Shown one piece after another: positions 24,311-35,098 of a stretch of 64,000 bases of DNA (within the stretch, counting starts at the first letter, position 1; each line of letters starts with the position of its first letter). This DNA comes from Oxyruncus cristatus (taxonomy: Eukaryota; Chordata; Aves; Passeriformes; Cotingidae), in contig VXAY01001101.1 of the NCBI GenBank assembly GCA_013399855.1, positions 1,075,965 to 1,139,964 of the forward strand. Direction: 5' to 3'. Below the pieces are notes generated by a model. The model was not told where the DNA came from. It worked only from the letters and a program-made list of their open reading frames with translations, and searched no databases. Made by a program: the position numbers and the translations under genes.

Positions 24311-26011
24311 CATCAGTGAGAGTCCCTGGTTGCAGTAATGTACTCCAGGGCTGAGCTGGCTTCCTGAGGAAGAGGCTCAGCTCCCACACCACAGCCTGTA
24401 AATCTACCACATTGTGCAGAACACATAACCCTCTTGGTCTCCCTCACCCTACCTTTTCATTACTTTTCCTTTGCTGCTAAAAGTTATTTTTGGTCAGCCA
24501 GACACTTCTTTACAGAAGGTGTAGTAAATATAAGATTTATACAGCTATGTGTCATCTTTAAATTCACTCAACTGTCCAGGGTAAAAAACAGGATTACAGC
24601 AGTGAACATTTTAACAAACAAGCAAAGACACTGTGCAAAAGGACCCAGAACAGATAGTACAAAGATGTTACAGTCCAATGCGTCTTATCTAGGCTGTAGA
24701 AATGAAGCTAAAGCTTGTATACACGTTCCCATTCTGGAATATTTTCTGCCAGTGTTTGGTCCCGAATTAGACCTGTAGGTGATCAGCTGTAATTCATTGT
24801 TTCACTCTGATTTTGAAGCAATCAGAAACTCGTGAAGCCAGCTGACTTTGCAGGATTTGGAAGCTAAAATTTGATTAAACAAGGTTGCTGGATATTATCC
24901 ATTGTCAAATCACTGGTTCATCTTTTCAGTGTGTCTTTAGGAACGTATGATTGCCCTGTCTGCTGAGAGAGGGAGATTCTTTTATGTCTAAGAATTAGCT
25001 GGCACTGTTATTGCTAGTATCTGGCAAAGTTTCACTTTCTTCTATGATTTGTGCTTCTAAATTAAATTTGCTGTGGTGCTAGCAGCTTGGGATAAGCACC
25101 AATTAAAAGTTCTGATAAAAAAACCAAACCAGACAAAAAAACAACTAGAAATCTAAAACACAGTCTGGAGTACTAGCTAAATATTTATTCCAAACTTTAT
25201 CTACACACAAAATATACCTCAGCCCTAGACAACACCTTTTTACATCATCCCTTTGCAAACCTAGTCCTGAGATGCTTAAATTTTAACATCTGCTAAATAG
25301 AGTTAGCGTCACTGTCAAATTGGAATGAGTCTTCAGTGAGTGGGTCCAAGTCTGCAATCATCAGCTGTCTAATTTGGTAATGGCAACTTCAGCAGAAGCA
25401 GAATCAAGTCTGATAATTTCTTCCATATCAAATTTATGTATGTTGTAATGTAATGAAAACGTTCCCCGAGGAGATTTCCTTTGCTGTGTATAGCACACAG
25501 TACCAGTTGAACCCTTTTCTTACTCCTTTTTGTGTTTTATCTACTGATATTACAGTGTCATTGGGAAATGCCCTGACTTATATAGGTGCAAGGTGCCTTG
25601 AAGGTCTTTTACTGCCTTGTAAAATGTAAATACATGGTTAATCTTAATTGTTGGAAATATTATACCAATATTCCCCCGCCTCCCCCAGAAACTTTGCTAT
25701 AAAAATGCATTCTATCTGGAACACTATAAGCTAAAATAAAAATTTTCATTTTAATACTTTGAATCCAGATATATCTGAAATGCATTCAAATTCCTTTAAG
25801 GTGTTTTGGAAACCAGTATTTAGAGATTAGGCATCTGCTAGAAACTGCAGCTCTCTGGTAGAAGAGGTAACTTCCAATGGGGAAAAAAATCCTAAGCTTT
25901 TCTGCAAGGTACGGGTTACTTTTAAAATCTGTGGGGGCATCAATTTTCCACTCTCAGGTCAAACTCTAGTCAACACTGATGTCAGCCCACGCAAGCACAT
26001 ATCAATAATGA
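24311..26011. other. Noncoding sequence
   Basis: A 114-codon plus frame near 24434-24778 has no recognisable domain. The remainder is AT-rich and featureless to inspection. Confidence 0.5.
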
Positions 26012-26370
26012 CAGTATGGCTCAGCCAGCACTGCTCTTACCTCTTGGCTAGAAGGTCACAAGTTTAAGTCTCCCACCAGGACTTGGGCTGATTCTCAATG
26101 CTGACGCAGCAGTACAACACCGGGGAGGTGTTGAACTGTTTGAGGTGCCGTCCTTCACGAGACGAGTTGCTAATCCAAAATCCCTTTTTCCTGTCCCTGC
26201 TGCCTGTCTGGGCAATATTGCCATGGCACTTCCGTGAAAAGGGGCTGGCTAAGCCTCCTTCTCAGCCAAAACTCCCTGTCACAGGGCGATGGGCTCAGCC
26301 ATCCAAGGCAGAGCACAGGCCATTGTGTTGTTGCACCACCATTACTGTACTTAGTTAAATACAATGGAAA
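26012..26370 (+). mobile_element. tRNA-derived SINE, about 360 bp
   Basis: The left end carries an RNA polymerase III type-2 promoter: TGGCTCAGCCAG at 26017-26028 matches box A at 11 of 12 positions, and a weaker box B (AGTTTAAGTCT, 26061-26071) follows at normal spacing. The middle (about 26125-26175, with GAGGTGCCGTCCTTCACGAG) matches the conserved GGAGGTGCCGTCTTTCGGATGAGAC block of an ancient vertebrate SINE. The stretch with CCATGGCACTTCCGTGAAAA and GCCAAAACTCCCTGTC follows the same element further 3'. Many CpGs survive, unlike the flanks. It is a dead copy: box B is damaged. SINEs of this kind depend on LINE machinery for movement. The frames of 67-86 codons inside it are shadows. Confidence 0.78.
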
Positions 26371-26898
26371 CATTGTTAAGCGTTTTAGGATACACAGGAT
26401 ATGAAGGGCCTAATGCAAAAGCCAAAATCTAATGCAGTTTTCTAAATTCTATTGTTTATCATGTCTCTGTACACAGACACACAAACACATTACATGTATA
26501 TTTAGAAAGTGAGGCTCTGTTAAAAATTACATTCAGCTTGCACCCATTCCATTTATATTATGTTGAGCAATTATACTCCTTCCCTCAAACTGATTTTTTA
26601 CCATTTTGAAATAAGAACTCTGCATTTAATATCGTACATTTGTTATTAAAGAACCATATTGTTTAGCTTGTCATGGTATAGAGTTGCCTTTCCATAAGTA
26701 AATTAAACATGGGTACTCAGGGGATATTTTCTTCAAGGCAAGTGGAAATTCTGGGAAGAAACGTGTTATAAAAACTGTCTATGGTTAAGAATGAGAAATA
26801 GTGGAAAGCTTGGTTGTTCTCTGAGGAATAGGGTGCTATATGTAGCACTGTGGAAATGTCATCTGAGGAACGTTATGAACTAAGAAGACTGCATGCTC
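26371..26898. other. AT-rich noncoding sequence
   Basis: Nothing was recognised besides a short CA-rich run near 26471-26490. Confidence 0.5.
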
Positions 26899-26945
26899 CA
26901 TTTTATTTTATTTAATTTCATTTTATCTTATTTTACTTTATTTCC
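26899..26945 (+). repeat. Imperfect (TTTTA)n microsatellite
   Basis: About nine interrupted TTTTA-type units with T-to-C changes are present. This is simple repeat DNA with no tail of an identifiable retroposon before it. Confidence 0.8.
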
Positions 26946-28182
26946 CCTGACACATTAGCTAGAACTAGAGTGTTAAATGTTCATTTTACTTACAGTACAC
27001 TATTGATAAATGCATGTGTATGTGACCTAGATCTTAGGAACTACATATAAAGAATTAATATGGAAAAGATTATTAGGTAGCTACAAGTTTGGTGCATATC
27101 ACAATAATGTAAGAATTTTCCTCCCTCCTCAAATTAAAAGCTCTATGATCTTCTGAAATCAAAGTATCTATTTCAAAAAAAAGTAAACCAGGGAGTAGAA
27201 CTTCAAAATAATGGAATTTCCCTTTTTTTTTCCTAACCACTTTGCATAATATAAAGTCCTTAAACTCTTTTTGCAGCAGTCCTGCTGGCTTTCTCTTGCT
27301 TGATATTCTGACCATTTTTGAACCCTTGAACTCTGACAGAGAGGAGGGACTTGGAGAGGTTGTCATCTGATCTATGTAAGAAGGCAAAAGGAATAGCTTT
27401 CTCTTTAATAGCACTCTTTTCTGCTTAACAGTTGGTGGGAGATTAAAATGATCTAGGTGGATAAGGCAGGTTAAAGGTCAAGGGACACCACAACTCCCCC
27501 TCTCCCCCACATGTCAAAATACAGACAGGTCGTCAGAAGTTAAAATTTTATACCCCTTTCCCAAATATTTCAGTCTATTTATGTACTAATTTTTATTGTA
27601 AATTCCAATTCTTGAGGGGGACTGGACCCCTACTAGGCTACTGTCCAGCCTGTTATAGTCGTCAGGTGCTGACATTCTGAGTTTCAGCCATATTAATTGC
27701 TGGATAAAGGCTATAATCCCCTCTCTTTGAAGCCCGAGACTGATTTTTAGGCAGTACTTCAAAAGCAGCACACAACTGAAGAGGCATATTTCCTACTAGC
27801 ACTGAATCAACATGATTTACTCTGTTTGCATTCGTCTACATACGCCTTGCATATTTGGCTGCACAACAAAAAGGTGTGAGTTGGCTGTAATATAGTCTAA
27901 GGAGAGGTTTTTACTCTCCTGAAGTTGATGTATGACCTATCTGAGACATACTGTTCCAGACCTTTGCTTTAAGCATCATTAGGAAAGTATAAACTCCTAT
28001 ATCATGCTTTTGTTACCAATGAAAAATCTTGCCTTACATGCTAGCACTTTTTTTCCCCCCGCAACATCATATTAAAACTATAATTTAGAGTGTGGCTGAT
28101 TCTTAAGCCGCGAATAAATGAGGCCTGTGTTTTGTAAAAGCAAACCTTTTTCGAAACATGGATTTTAATATCTTAAATACTG
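26946..28182. other. AT-rich noncoding sequence
   Basis: A 113-codon minus frame (27073-27414) lacks recognisable features. C-rich runs lie near 27495-27510. No repeat or RNA gene was recognised. Confidence 0.5.
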
Positions 28183-28206
28183 CAGCTTCTTAATTAAATG
28201 AAGCTG
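28183..28206. repeat. Inverted repeat centred on TTAATTAA
   Basis: CAGCTTC at 28183-28189 and GAAGCTG at 28200-28206 are exact inverses, and the loop contains the self-complementary octamer TTAATTAA (28190-28197), a homeodomain-type site. The surrounding complex AT-rich text up to about 28330 looks like a possible conserved element. Confidence 0.45.
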
Positions 28207-29365
28207 TGATCCAGCAGCAAATATCCATTATTAAGAATAAATAAACATATTGTTTAGCTCATTTTCTGGAAAAGGAAATGGGAGAAGAGGTCTTTGAATC
28301 ACAAATAAATTTCTAGCAATTGCAGAGCTCATGGCTCAGTGTCGATGTGTACATCTCTCCTGGCTGTGCCTCTTTTTGTGGCAGGGTGTGCTTGGCTTCT
28401 GGCTGGCTGTCCGCAGAGCTGCACTATAGGGACTTTCTCATCCAGGATTTGCCAAGTATACTTAGCGTTATGTTTGAGAAAGATTAACAATATTTCAGAT
28501 CAAAGGAGAATCCTGCTGCACAGTCTTACAAGATTGTCATTCACTTCCATTATGGCTCATTTGCACAAGATTTTCATGTAATATGAACCATTGTTTTGAT
28601 GGCAGTGATTTGACGTAAAGACAGGGCCAAAATGCATCTCGGAGCCCCACTCCGTCAGGCTGGGGGGTAGCTGGGTCGCAAAGAACTTGCCAATCATAAA
28701 ATGCAACTTTGTCTCACTTATATTAAGGCCTTTTTCAGGTGGAAAACTTTTGAATGAGCATTGGTTCAAGGAGAAAAACTGACAATGGCCATTTTTATTA
28801 GACTGTAGGCACTGTTTTAACCAGGTAAAGGTTTAGTTAATGTGAAATGCAAACCTGATGTTTGGAGCAATTTTGGTCACCTATTCTGATGGCTTTGTTT
28901 GTTACTTTGAAATATGGAATTTGGATTAATATGTTTTGCAAAAGTTGTAGAGCTCCATATCAGGAGTGACACATGAAAAATTTATTTCTCCCAATATTTA
29001 TTGTTTAACCTAGTAGCTTTATTTTAAGGATCAAATTTCCCATATGGGTGCTTTGCAGACACTTTAAAATGCAGATGCATTATTCTGTAGTGCAAAACAG
29101 GATTCAATAAAATTTATTAGAGAAGAAAAGTCACGTATATCAAATCATTTTCTTCAATTCCTTTCTTTCAAATAATAACTTTTTAGGTAAGGTCAGATTT
29201 TATGAATAAATAAGTGTTGAACTTTATTAAGTTGCTGGAGCAGTTTTTTAGTTTGATTTAAAGCCACAAGTCAGAACTGGACAAAGCCTGTTGCTTTGGC
29301 TTTAATACACCCTATTGGGCTTAGGTAGCACAGGAAACTCAGTGCAGGAGTTGATGCAGGATGTG
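28207..29365. other. Noncoding sequence
   Basis: Short frames only (80 codons or fewer). A few retained CpGs lie near 28611-28678. Nothing else was recognised. Confidence 0.5.
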
Positions 29366-29430
29366 TGAGGCCCGATCCTGTAATTCTCACTGAGGTCGAA
29401 CTTCCACTGACTTCAGACAAGGACTGCAGG
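29366..29430 (+). repeat. Degenerate copy of short sauropsid palindromic repeat
   Basis: GGCCCGATCCTGTAATTCTC, ACTTCCACTGACTTCAGAC and GGACTGCAGGATGAGC occur in the order expected for a family reading GGCCTGATCCTGCAA...CTCCCATTGACTTCAATGGGA...GGACTGCAGGATC. The two GATCCTG/GCAGGATG ends are inverted, so the element is itself a loose hairpin. Confidence 0.55.
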
Positions 29431-29861
29431 ATGAGCATTATTTTCTGTCCAGCTAAACACCTTAGGTACAATTATTCAAGTTAAAACCAAAATTTCAGCT
29501 AAAACTGTAAGTTTCCTGGGTTTCTGTGAGCCTAAATTGTCATTAAGATTTTTGCCTATGTCTTTTTTTCTCTCTGTTTTTAGGCATGGTAGTTCTTTTT
29601 CCATCAGTGGGGAAAAAAGAGAAAATTATTAATGATGTGAATGCATGAGAAGATGTAGTACATTATATAGGGATTTAGAAAACAATTTACTTCAAGGAAC
29701 TAACAATATGTTTAAAGCTTTACTTTAAAAAGTAAATATATATAAATTATACTCCACTGTGTGTGGAGGTACAATGGTAATAAATGCACACATACAGCTC
29801 AAAAGAAAAGTTACTGTGTGGAAGTTTATTTGAGGATGTAAATGATTTATTCTTCTCTTTT
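29431..29861. other. AT-rich noncoding sequence
   Basis: Nothing was recognised. Confidence 0.5.
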
Positions 29862-29879
29862 TGTGTGTGTGTGTGTGTA
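29862..29879 (+). repeat. (TG)9 microsatellite
   Basis: Nine uninterrupted TG units. It is a likely polymorphic marker and has no coding role. Confidence 0.9.
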
Positions 29880-30343
29880 TAATTAGTTAATACTTTCTTA
29901 CAGGAAAAACACCTCAAATAATTAGCTATGAACAGCAAAGAGTATTTTACAAAGAAAGAAATGTTGAAGAATACCACTGCAGTGATGTTTCAAATTGTTT
30001 TCACACTTTGGATTGCAAGTTACACTTAAGTACATCTGGTGTGCTTTTAAAATAAAAATAACTAAAATATCCTTATATGAAAATGTGTGATGTAAGGAAC
30101 CTTGTGGCTGGGTTATAAAATCTTGGTAAATGGACTTTAAAGTGGAAACACTGAAAAACATTTCACTTGGGTGACGATAGCTGGCATCTGCCTTCTACAC
30201 TGCCACGAAAAGGCTTATTTCAGGAAACTCATCACATACTGTGGAAGGTAGCATCTATATGTCAGCAATTCCACAGACATTTTATGGAAAGCTTAAAAAT
30301 ATAAACATTAAACTACTGGATCAATGTTTTTATCCCTGCTCAG
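29880..30343. other. AT-rich noncoding sequence
   Basis: No repeat or gene was recognised. The last 20 bases (TTTTTATCCCTGCTCAG, ending 30343) form a good splice-acceptor-like tract for the following segment. Confidence 0.45.
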
Positions 30344-30470
30344 GAAATGCTTGCAGAATACACGAACAACAGCGCCCTCTGCACCTGAAACCCCTCCGGT
30401 TATTAAACCCAGACGTTCCTTCGTGCTGGAGGAGCCTTTTAATTTCAATTACTGCTTTTTTCAGCTGCTG
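30344..30470 (+). other. Candidate exon or conserved element with retained CpGs
   Basis: A 127-base segment is preceded by a polypyrimidine tract and AG (30342-30343) and followed by a donor-like GTAGGT (30471-30476). One frame is open throughout and on both sides, giving about 42 codons with Pro/Thr-rich then mixed sequence; the C-terminal part reads LEEPFNFNYCFFQLL. Five CpGs survive within about 100 bases, in strong contrast to the flanks. As an exon it would enter in phase 2 and leave in phase 0. I do not recognise the protein. An internal second acceptor-like TTTTTTCAG ends at 30463. Alternatively the CpGs reflect a bound regulatory element, since a CTCF-like core lies inside. Confidence 0.25.
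30369..30387 (-). promoter_or_regulatory. CTCF-like core motif
   Basis: Read on the minus strand, GTGCAGAGGGCGCTG contains the 3' part of the CTCF consensus (CAGRGGGCGCTR) without mismatch. The upstream CC dinucleotide of the full 19-base motif is missing, so affinity would be reduced. CTCF organises chromatin loops, and the site's orientation would be minus. Retained CpGs around it suit a protein-bound unmethylated site. Confidence 0.38.
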
Positions 30471-30641
30471 GTAGGTATAGCCGGGCAGCGGGGGAGGGGT
30501 GAGAATATTCGGATATATTTTTAAGTGCTATGCAACTTTACCATATTACCTGATAGCTTCAGCACCCTTAGCTAAAAAAAAATTACAGTAATGCATATTT
30601 TAAAATAGAAAAAACCGAGTACAAAATAGCAGGAAAGATGT

Positions 30642-30727
30642 TGCACTTTTGCATTCCCTACAGCATAATTTAGATCCCCAGAGCTGCACTTTTGCGTTCT
30701 CTACAGCATTATTTAGTTCCCCAGTGT
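30642..30727 (+). repeat. 43-bp tandem duplication
   Basis: Two adjacent units, 30642-30684 and 30685-30727, agree at 37 of 43 positions; both start TGCACTTTTGC and contain CTACAGCAT and TCCCCAG. The divergence implies an old duplication that has been partly kept. Neither unit matches a known repeat that I recognise. It lies about 170 bp after the exon-like segment. Confidence 0.8.
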
Positions 30728-31343
30728 GTCATTAGGGTGAAGCACATCACAGTCCGGAGTTTTGTTTTAGTACAGGTTGGCTTTATTTTTTTAATAATTT
30801 TTTACACTTCAAATATCAGATAAAAAATTGGAATTATCTGTTTCTTTTATTGCTTAAAGATTTATTCTGGGGAGTTTCCAAAAACCAGTAGTAAAGCTAG
30901 AGACTGATGAATGACAGTATTTCAGGATTTGTTAGACATAATGATGCATTTAAAATTGGAGAACTAAATATTTTTTCAAGGCTCAAAATAGAATTCTGCA
31001 AGAAAATAATGAGTATAAAAATGGATTAATTTGAAATAAGTATTTTATGTTCCTACAATAATACATGTAAAAAAATGGTCCTGTTTGAAAAGTTCTTGCA
31101 TAATATTTCTTGATGATCAAAAAGAACAAAAATTAATTTCTATGTGCTATTTATATAAGCAATTAGTACAGCTGAGATGCTAATTAAACCCATAATATAC
31201 TTTGCTTATTCCTATAAAAGGCATTAGATGAGCTGTCCAAAAAACTCACATCATAAACATTTCCCTTAAATTAAAGCAGCAATTTTAGATACTTTCCACT
31301 GACAATTTTTTTTTTCAAACCAGAAGTAGTGAAATATGAGAGC
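30728..31343. other. AT-rich noncoding sequence
   Basis: Nothing was recognised. The region is very AT-rich and complex. Confidence 0.5.
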
Positions 31344-31363
31344 TATATATATTATATATATAT
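31344..31363. repeat. Interrupted (TA)n microsatellite
   Basis: Alternating TA with one TT interruption over about 20 bases. Confidence 0.8.
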
Positions 31364-32899
31364 CCATGAATCAGAGAAATGTACCTGGATACTTTGATTT
31401 TTTTAAAAAATAGATTATCTTTTTTCAGTTCTTTGCTGGGCATAATTTAATTCTTTGCTATTTCTCATCCCTTCCTTAGTCAATAATTCCTTATCTTTAA
31501 TATGAAAGTAGCTCCTAATAACAAGTTTTGTATTTGAAATATGAGTTTTAGAAATGTTAGGGTTATTTCTACATGGATTACAGTTTGTGGTTTGAAAGAA
31601 AAAATGAGTGAATTGTATGGAAACTATTAAAAAGGATTCATTGTATAAAATTAAAGTAGTAAAATTAACATCAAAGAGTGGTACTCTTTTGCTTTAATAG
31701 AATGGAAGTAGATCTACATTTACAACATAATATTAATGTGACAAAATATACATCTAAAATTTACTCATTTAAGAAAGGCAAACTGTCTTGGTCACAGAAA
31801 TTAAGTAGAGAATTAGAAAGTCTAAAATCATATCACTTCTGCACATGAACCAAATACTTTCTCAGCAAATTCAAAGACATATCTGACTGCTAATGCAAGC
31901 TTAGATTATTGATGTGAAAGGGATTTAACAATCAGAAAACAATAGTTCTTTGTTATATTTCTACTTTTAAGCAATTTAAGATGCTGCTTGGAAAGATATG
32001 AAGTCTCACGAAATTTTCGAAGACAAAGCACTAATGGCTCTTAATATCACTGTGTTCGTTTTAAGAGCAAATTAAAAGAGTGAAAGAACGGTGCAAATAA
32101 TTGTTTCATATGTTCTTTGCTTGTGACTGCTGTAATCATCCAGGCTGATTTACAAATGTAGACTTGAAGGTTTCTCAGCTTCCTGCAGTGTAGAAGACTG
32201 TTACTTTGGCACTCACACTCATGCCCTTGTAATCACCACTCAAAACTGTGCCCTGGTACTTCCAATTCCCAGTGTCTTGATTGAACACCTCATTCTGTGC
32301 TAACAAGGTGTCCAAGGTATTTGAACAGGGGCTGCAGTCAGAAAATTGTTAATGGTTTCACTCATTAAGAGTTGCTGCACTAGTTTTGGTAATTTGGTAA
32401 CTGTCTAAATTGCAAGTTGATTTTTTCCTTCATTTTAAATAATGATGCTAAAATTTGAGACCAGGAACAGTAACAGCTACAAAACCCCAGAAGGGTGCTT
32501 AAATCACTATATTTGTATTAAAGCAAAGGATTTTCATAGCAGAAAGGGTATGATTTTATTTTAGAGGTTAGGTTTTAAAACTATTGAGAAATGCATAAAC
32601 AAGTATTAAATGGAAATCCAAGGACAGAAAATGCATACAAAAGGAATAGTAAACTGTATAACAGCCTGAAGATCTTAAAGAAATTATTTAGGAAGCAAAG
32701 CTAATATTAAAATTAAAAACGAAAAAGTCAGGAAGAATTTGCCTTGGGCCTGGATGTACATTTTTGGGGTAATTTGGATGAAATTTTTTAAAACAAAAGG
32801 ATTTATAGCTGCAGGAAACTGTAGTAAATGTATGTCAAAAAAGGCTTAGGAGTCTTAAATATTTTTTGCAGTATTGCAAGCTAAGCAGAAAATAAGCCA
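31364..32899. other. AT-rich noncoding sequence
   Basis: No frame over 60 codons, and no RNA gene or repeat was recognised. Confidence 0.5.
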
Positions 32900-32960
32900 A
32901 GATCAATGGACCTGATCCTGCAATTCATACTCAAATAAGAATATTTTCAATTTTCACTTG
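32900..32960 (+). repeat. Fragment of short sauropsid repeat
   Basis: GGACCTGATCCTGCAATTCA followed by TACTCAAAT matches the left end of the same family seen at 29.37 kb (GGCCTGATCCTGCAA...TACTCA). The rest is too eroded to follow. Confidence 0.45.
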
Positions 32961-33047
32961 TCTGTCTCACTAACTGCAGCATTTAGAAAGAAATGTATTC
33001 TTTGCAAAAATGCAACGAAGTATTATTAAAATTCATTTTAAAAAAAA

Positions 33048-33055
33048 TGACGTCA
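33048..33055. promoter_or_regulatory. Perfect cAMP-response element
   Basis: TGACGTCA is the full palindromic CRE bound by CREB/ATF dimers. Its CpG makes it rarer than expected by base composition in methylated vertebrate DNA. It follows an A-run and no TATA box, transcription start or gene is evident nearby, so it would be an enhancer-type site if used. Confidence 0.4.
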
Positions 33056-33414
33056 GAGGCATTTTCCTAGTTGTATCCACCCTGTCATTTGGGATCAGCG
33101 AGTAACTTTCTTGAGCTATGAAATGTTAAAGGAGGGAGTAGGTTCTGTTTTCTGATGACAATTTACACCTGAAGCAAATTTTCCCCATGGAAATTTAATT
33201 TTTGAAGAGAAAAGAAAGACCTTTCCTGAAAAAAAAAAGGTGGAAAAGAATGGTTTGCAAGTTTTTATTTAATCCACTCAAAGTTTAAGCCACCGTAAAA
33301 CCTTGCAATCAACTTGTTTAAAAAGGGGATTAGAATTCAGCAAGTCACTATATGCAGCATCTTTTGGCCAGGTTTTGTGGTTTTTCAATTACATGTATCT
33401 ATCTTTAAAAATAA
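33056..33414. other. Noncoding sequence between CRE and CpG-bearing block
   Basis: Nothing was recognised beyond a short A-run near 33230. Confidence 0.45.
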
Positions 33415-33520
33415 TCTCTCTGTGGCTGTGAAAGATGCGTGCACAAACGGAGGGAAATTAAAGGAAACGCTGACAGCGGCCACACAGAAAGCACTGTCAA
33501 AAGCATACTATAAACAAACT
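33415..33520. promoter_or_regulatory. Candidate conserved element with RUNX and MEIS-type motifs
   Basis: The block contains CTGTGGC near 33419, a RUNX-type core, its inverse GCCACAC near 33479, a MEIS-type CTGACAG near 33470, and four CpGs (GATGCGTGC, AACGG, AACGC, AGCGGCC). One plus frame is open through it for 88 codons, with a Lys/Thr/Ala-rich middle, but lacks splice borders or a recognisable domain. An enhancer-like element is the more likely reading. Confidence 0.28.
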
Positions 33521-34569
33521 GAGGAGAGGTTTCTTTACCCCTGTTGTTTTTCTTCCATTAATTTTAAATATTCTTTGTAACTTTAGAAAGCAAACTACTT
33601 TCCAGCACAAGTGTGGATAATATCCTTGTGGTAGGTGGTGTGAGCTTGTTCTTTACCGAACAAGCATACACTTTAATAAAAATCATACAGGAAAATGTAA
33701 AAATAATATTGTAAATATTTTGCCAGATTTGAAATATGATATGATTTGGCTTTCACAAAAATATTCTAACCAGCAGGCAATATTCAGCTGATTTTGTTTG
33801 AGCAGAATCTCTCATCCAGCTCCTTTAACCGCTGTACTTTCATAAAGTTATGCTAGCCACATAATTTGTCTCTCAGCTGGCTGGGATATCTTTCCAAGGT
33901 ACACAGATCTTGTTCTCAGTGGAAAAAAGGTTTCAAGCAAAAGAGCAAAATGAAAGCATTATTTACAATGCTGGTATGGTTTGCTTAGAAATATGCTCTG
34001 AGCAAACACGTAAATGTGAGCTGTTGAACTGAACATACGTTTTCAACATTACAGAAGCACAGCTCATCTCTGTGTTTTATATTAATTCCTATCTTTATTT
34101 AGATCCATGCTTTGAAAAACTTTTGTAATTCCTATTTATTCAGTAATGGAAATTATACTGATGTCTAAGAAACAAAGGGCCTATTAATATATCTATGTAT
34201 AAGTTTTCTTCTGTATGCCTATTTTACCCTTCTCTGATTGCACTTGTACAGGGAGTGGATAAATAATTTTTAGAAGTATTTTGGAATTTTGATGTGTGGT
34301 CAGTGTATTTCTCAGCTGGACAGTGAAGGGTTTTTTTCTTCTAGTATTTAAGTCATTCCTCTGGAACTAATTGTGAACATAAAACCCTATCTGTATAAAT
34401 TGAAAACTTTTCTTTTTGAACTGGAAGTTGAATACAGACCATGACTTTTCCTTGGAAAAATTACAGCAATAATGGGCCCTGGCTGTGGAGGCATTTTTTG
34501 TTTTTTGTGAATCAAGCACAAAGTTATTTAAATTAATTCTGGTCTCAGCACCCTAATATAACAACATTA
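33521..34569. other. AT-rich noncoding sequence
   Basis: Nothing was recognised. Confidence 0.5.
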
Positions 34570-34592
34570 CTGATATTTATAAAAAATATCAG
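34570..34592. repeat. Short hairpin, 9-bp perfect arms
   Basis: CTGATATTT at 34570-34578 and AAATATCAG at 34584-34592 are exact inverses around a five-base loop. It is too short for a microRNA precursor and is probably an AT-rich chance palindrome or cruciform. Confidence 0.55.
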
Positions 34593-35098
34593 AAATCAGC
34601 AGTGTGTGGATGCAACAGCAATAGCTGTTTGACAACTTCCCCAAACAATTTTTTCTTTATTGAAAAGTAAGACTACTGATGACAATGTTCACTCATGATA
34701 CACATGCTTCATGCATTTCACACATTATCTTTTTATGGTAATTGCATGGATCAAAAGTACTAACTACTCTATTGCTTCATGATCAATAGAGGCTAATTTA
34801 TTTACTGTCTTTTGAAAGCAGTCATTAAAGAAAAATTCGGAAGAAGGAAATCTAATCAATATTTCCATGTAATTAAAAAATATTTGACAAAATAAAATGT
34901 TACCACACAAGCTCAGTCTACAGCTATTCCCACCCCAAAGTGTTCTGCTCTCCTGATTGAATCCACTACGTAATTTGTACTGAGGTCTGTTTAAATGGAT
35001 TTCAAGGAAACAGATTTAATTTTTCTGTGACTGTGCTGCCTAACAGAATGCAGGATATCAGGTACCACAGCTACAGTATATTAAGTGTTAATAGTTAA
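34593..35098. other. AT-rich noncoding sequence
   Basis: Nothing was recognised. Confidence 0.5.
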
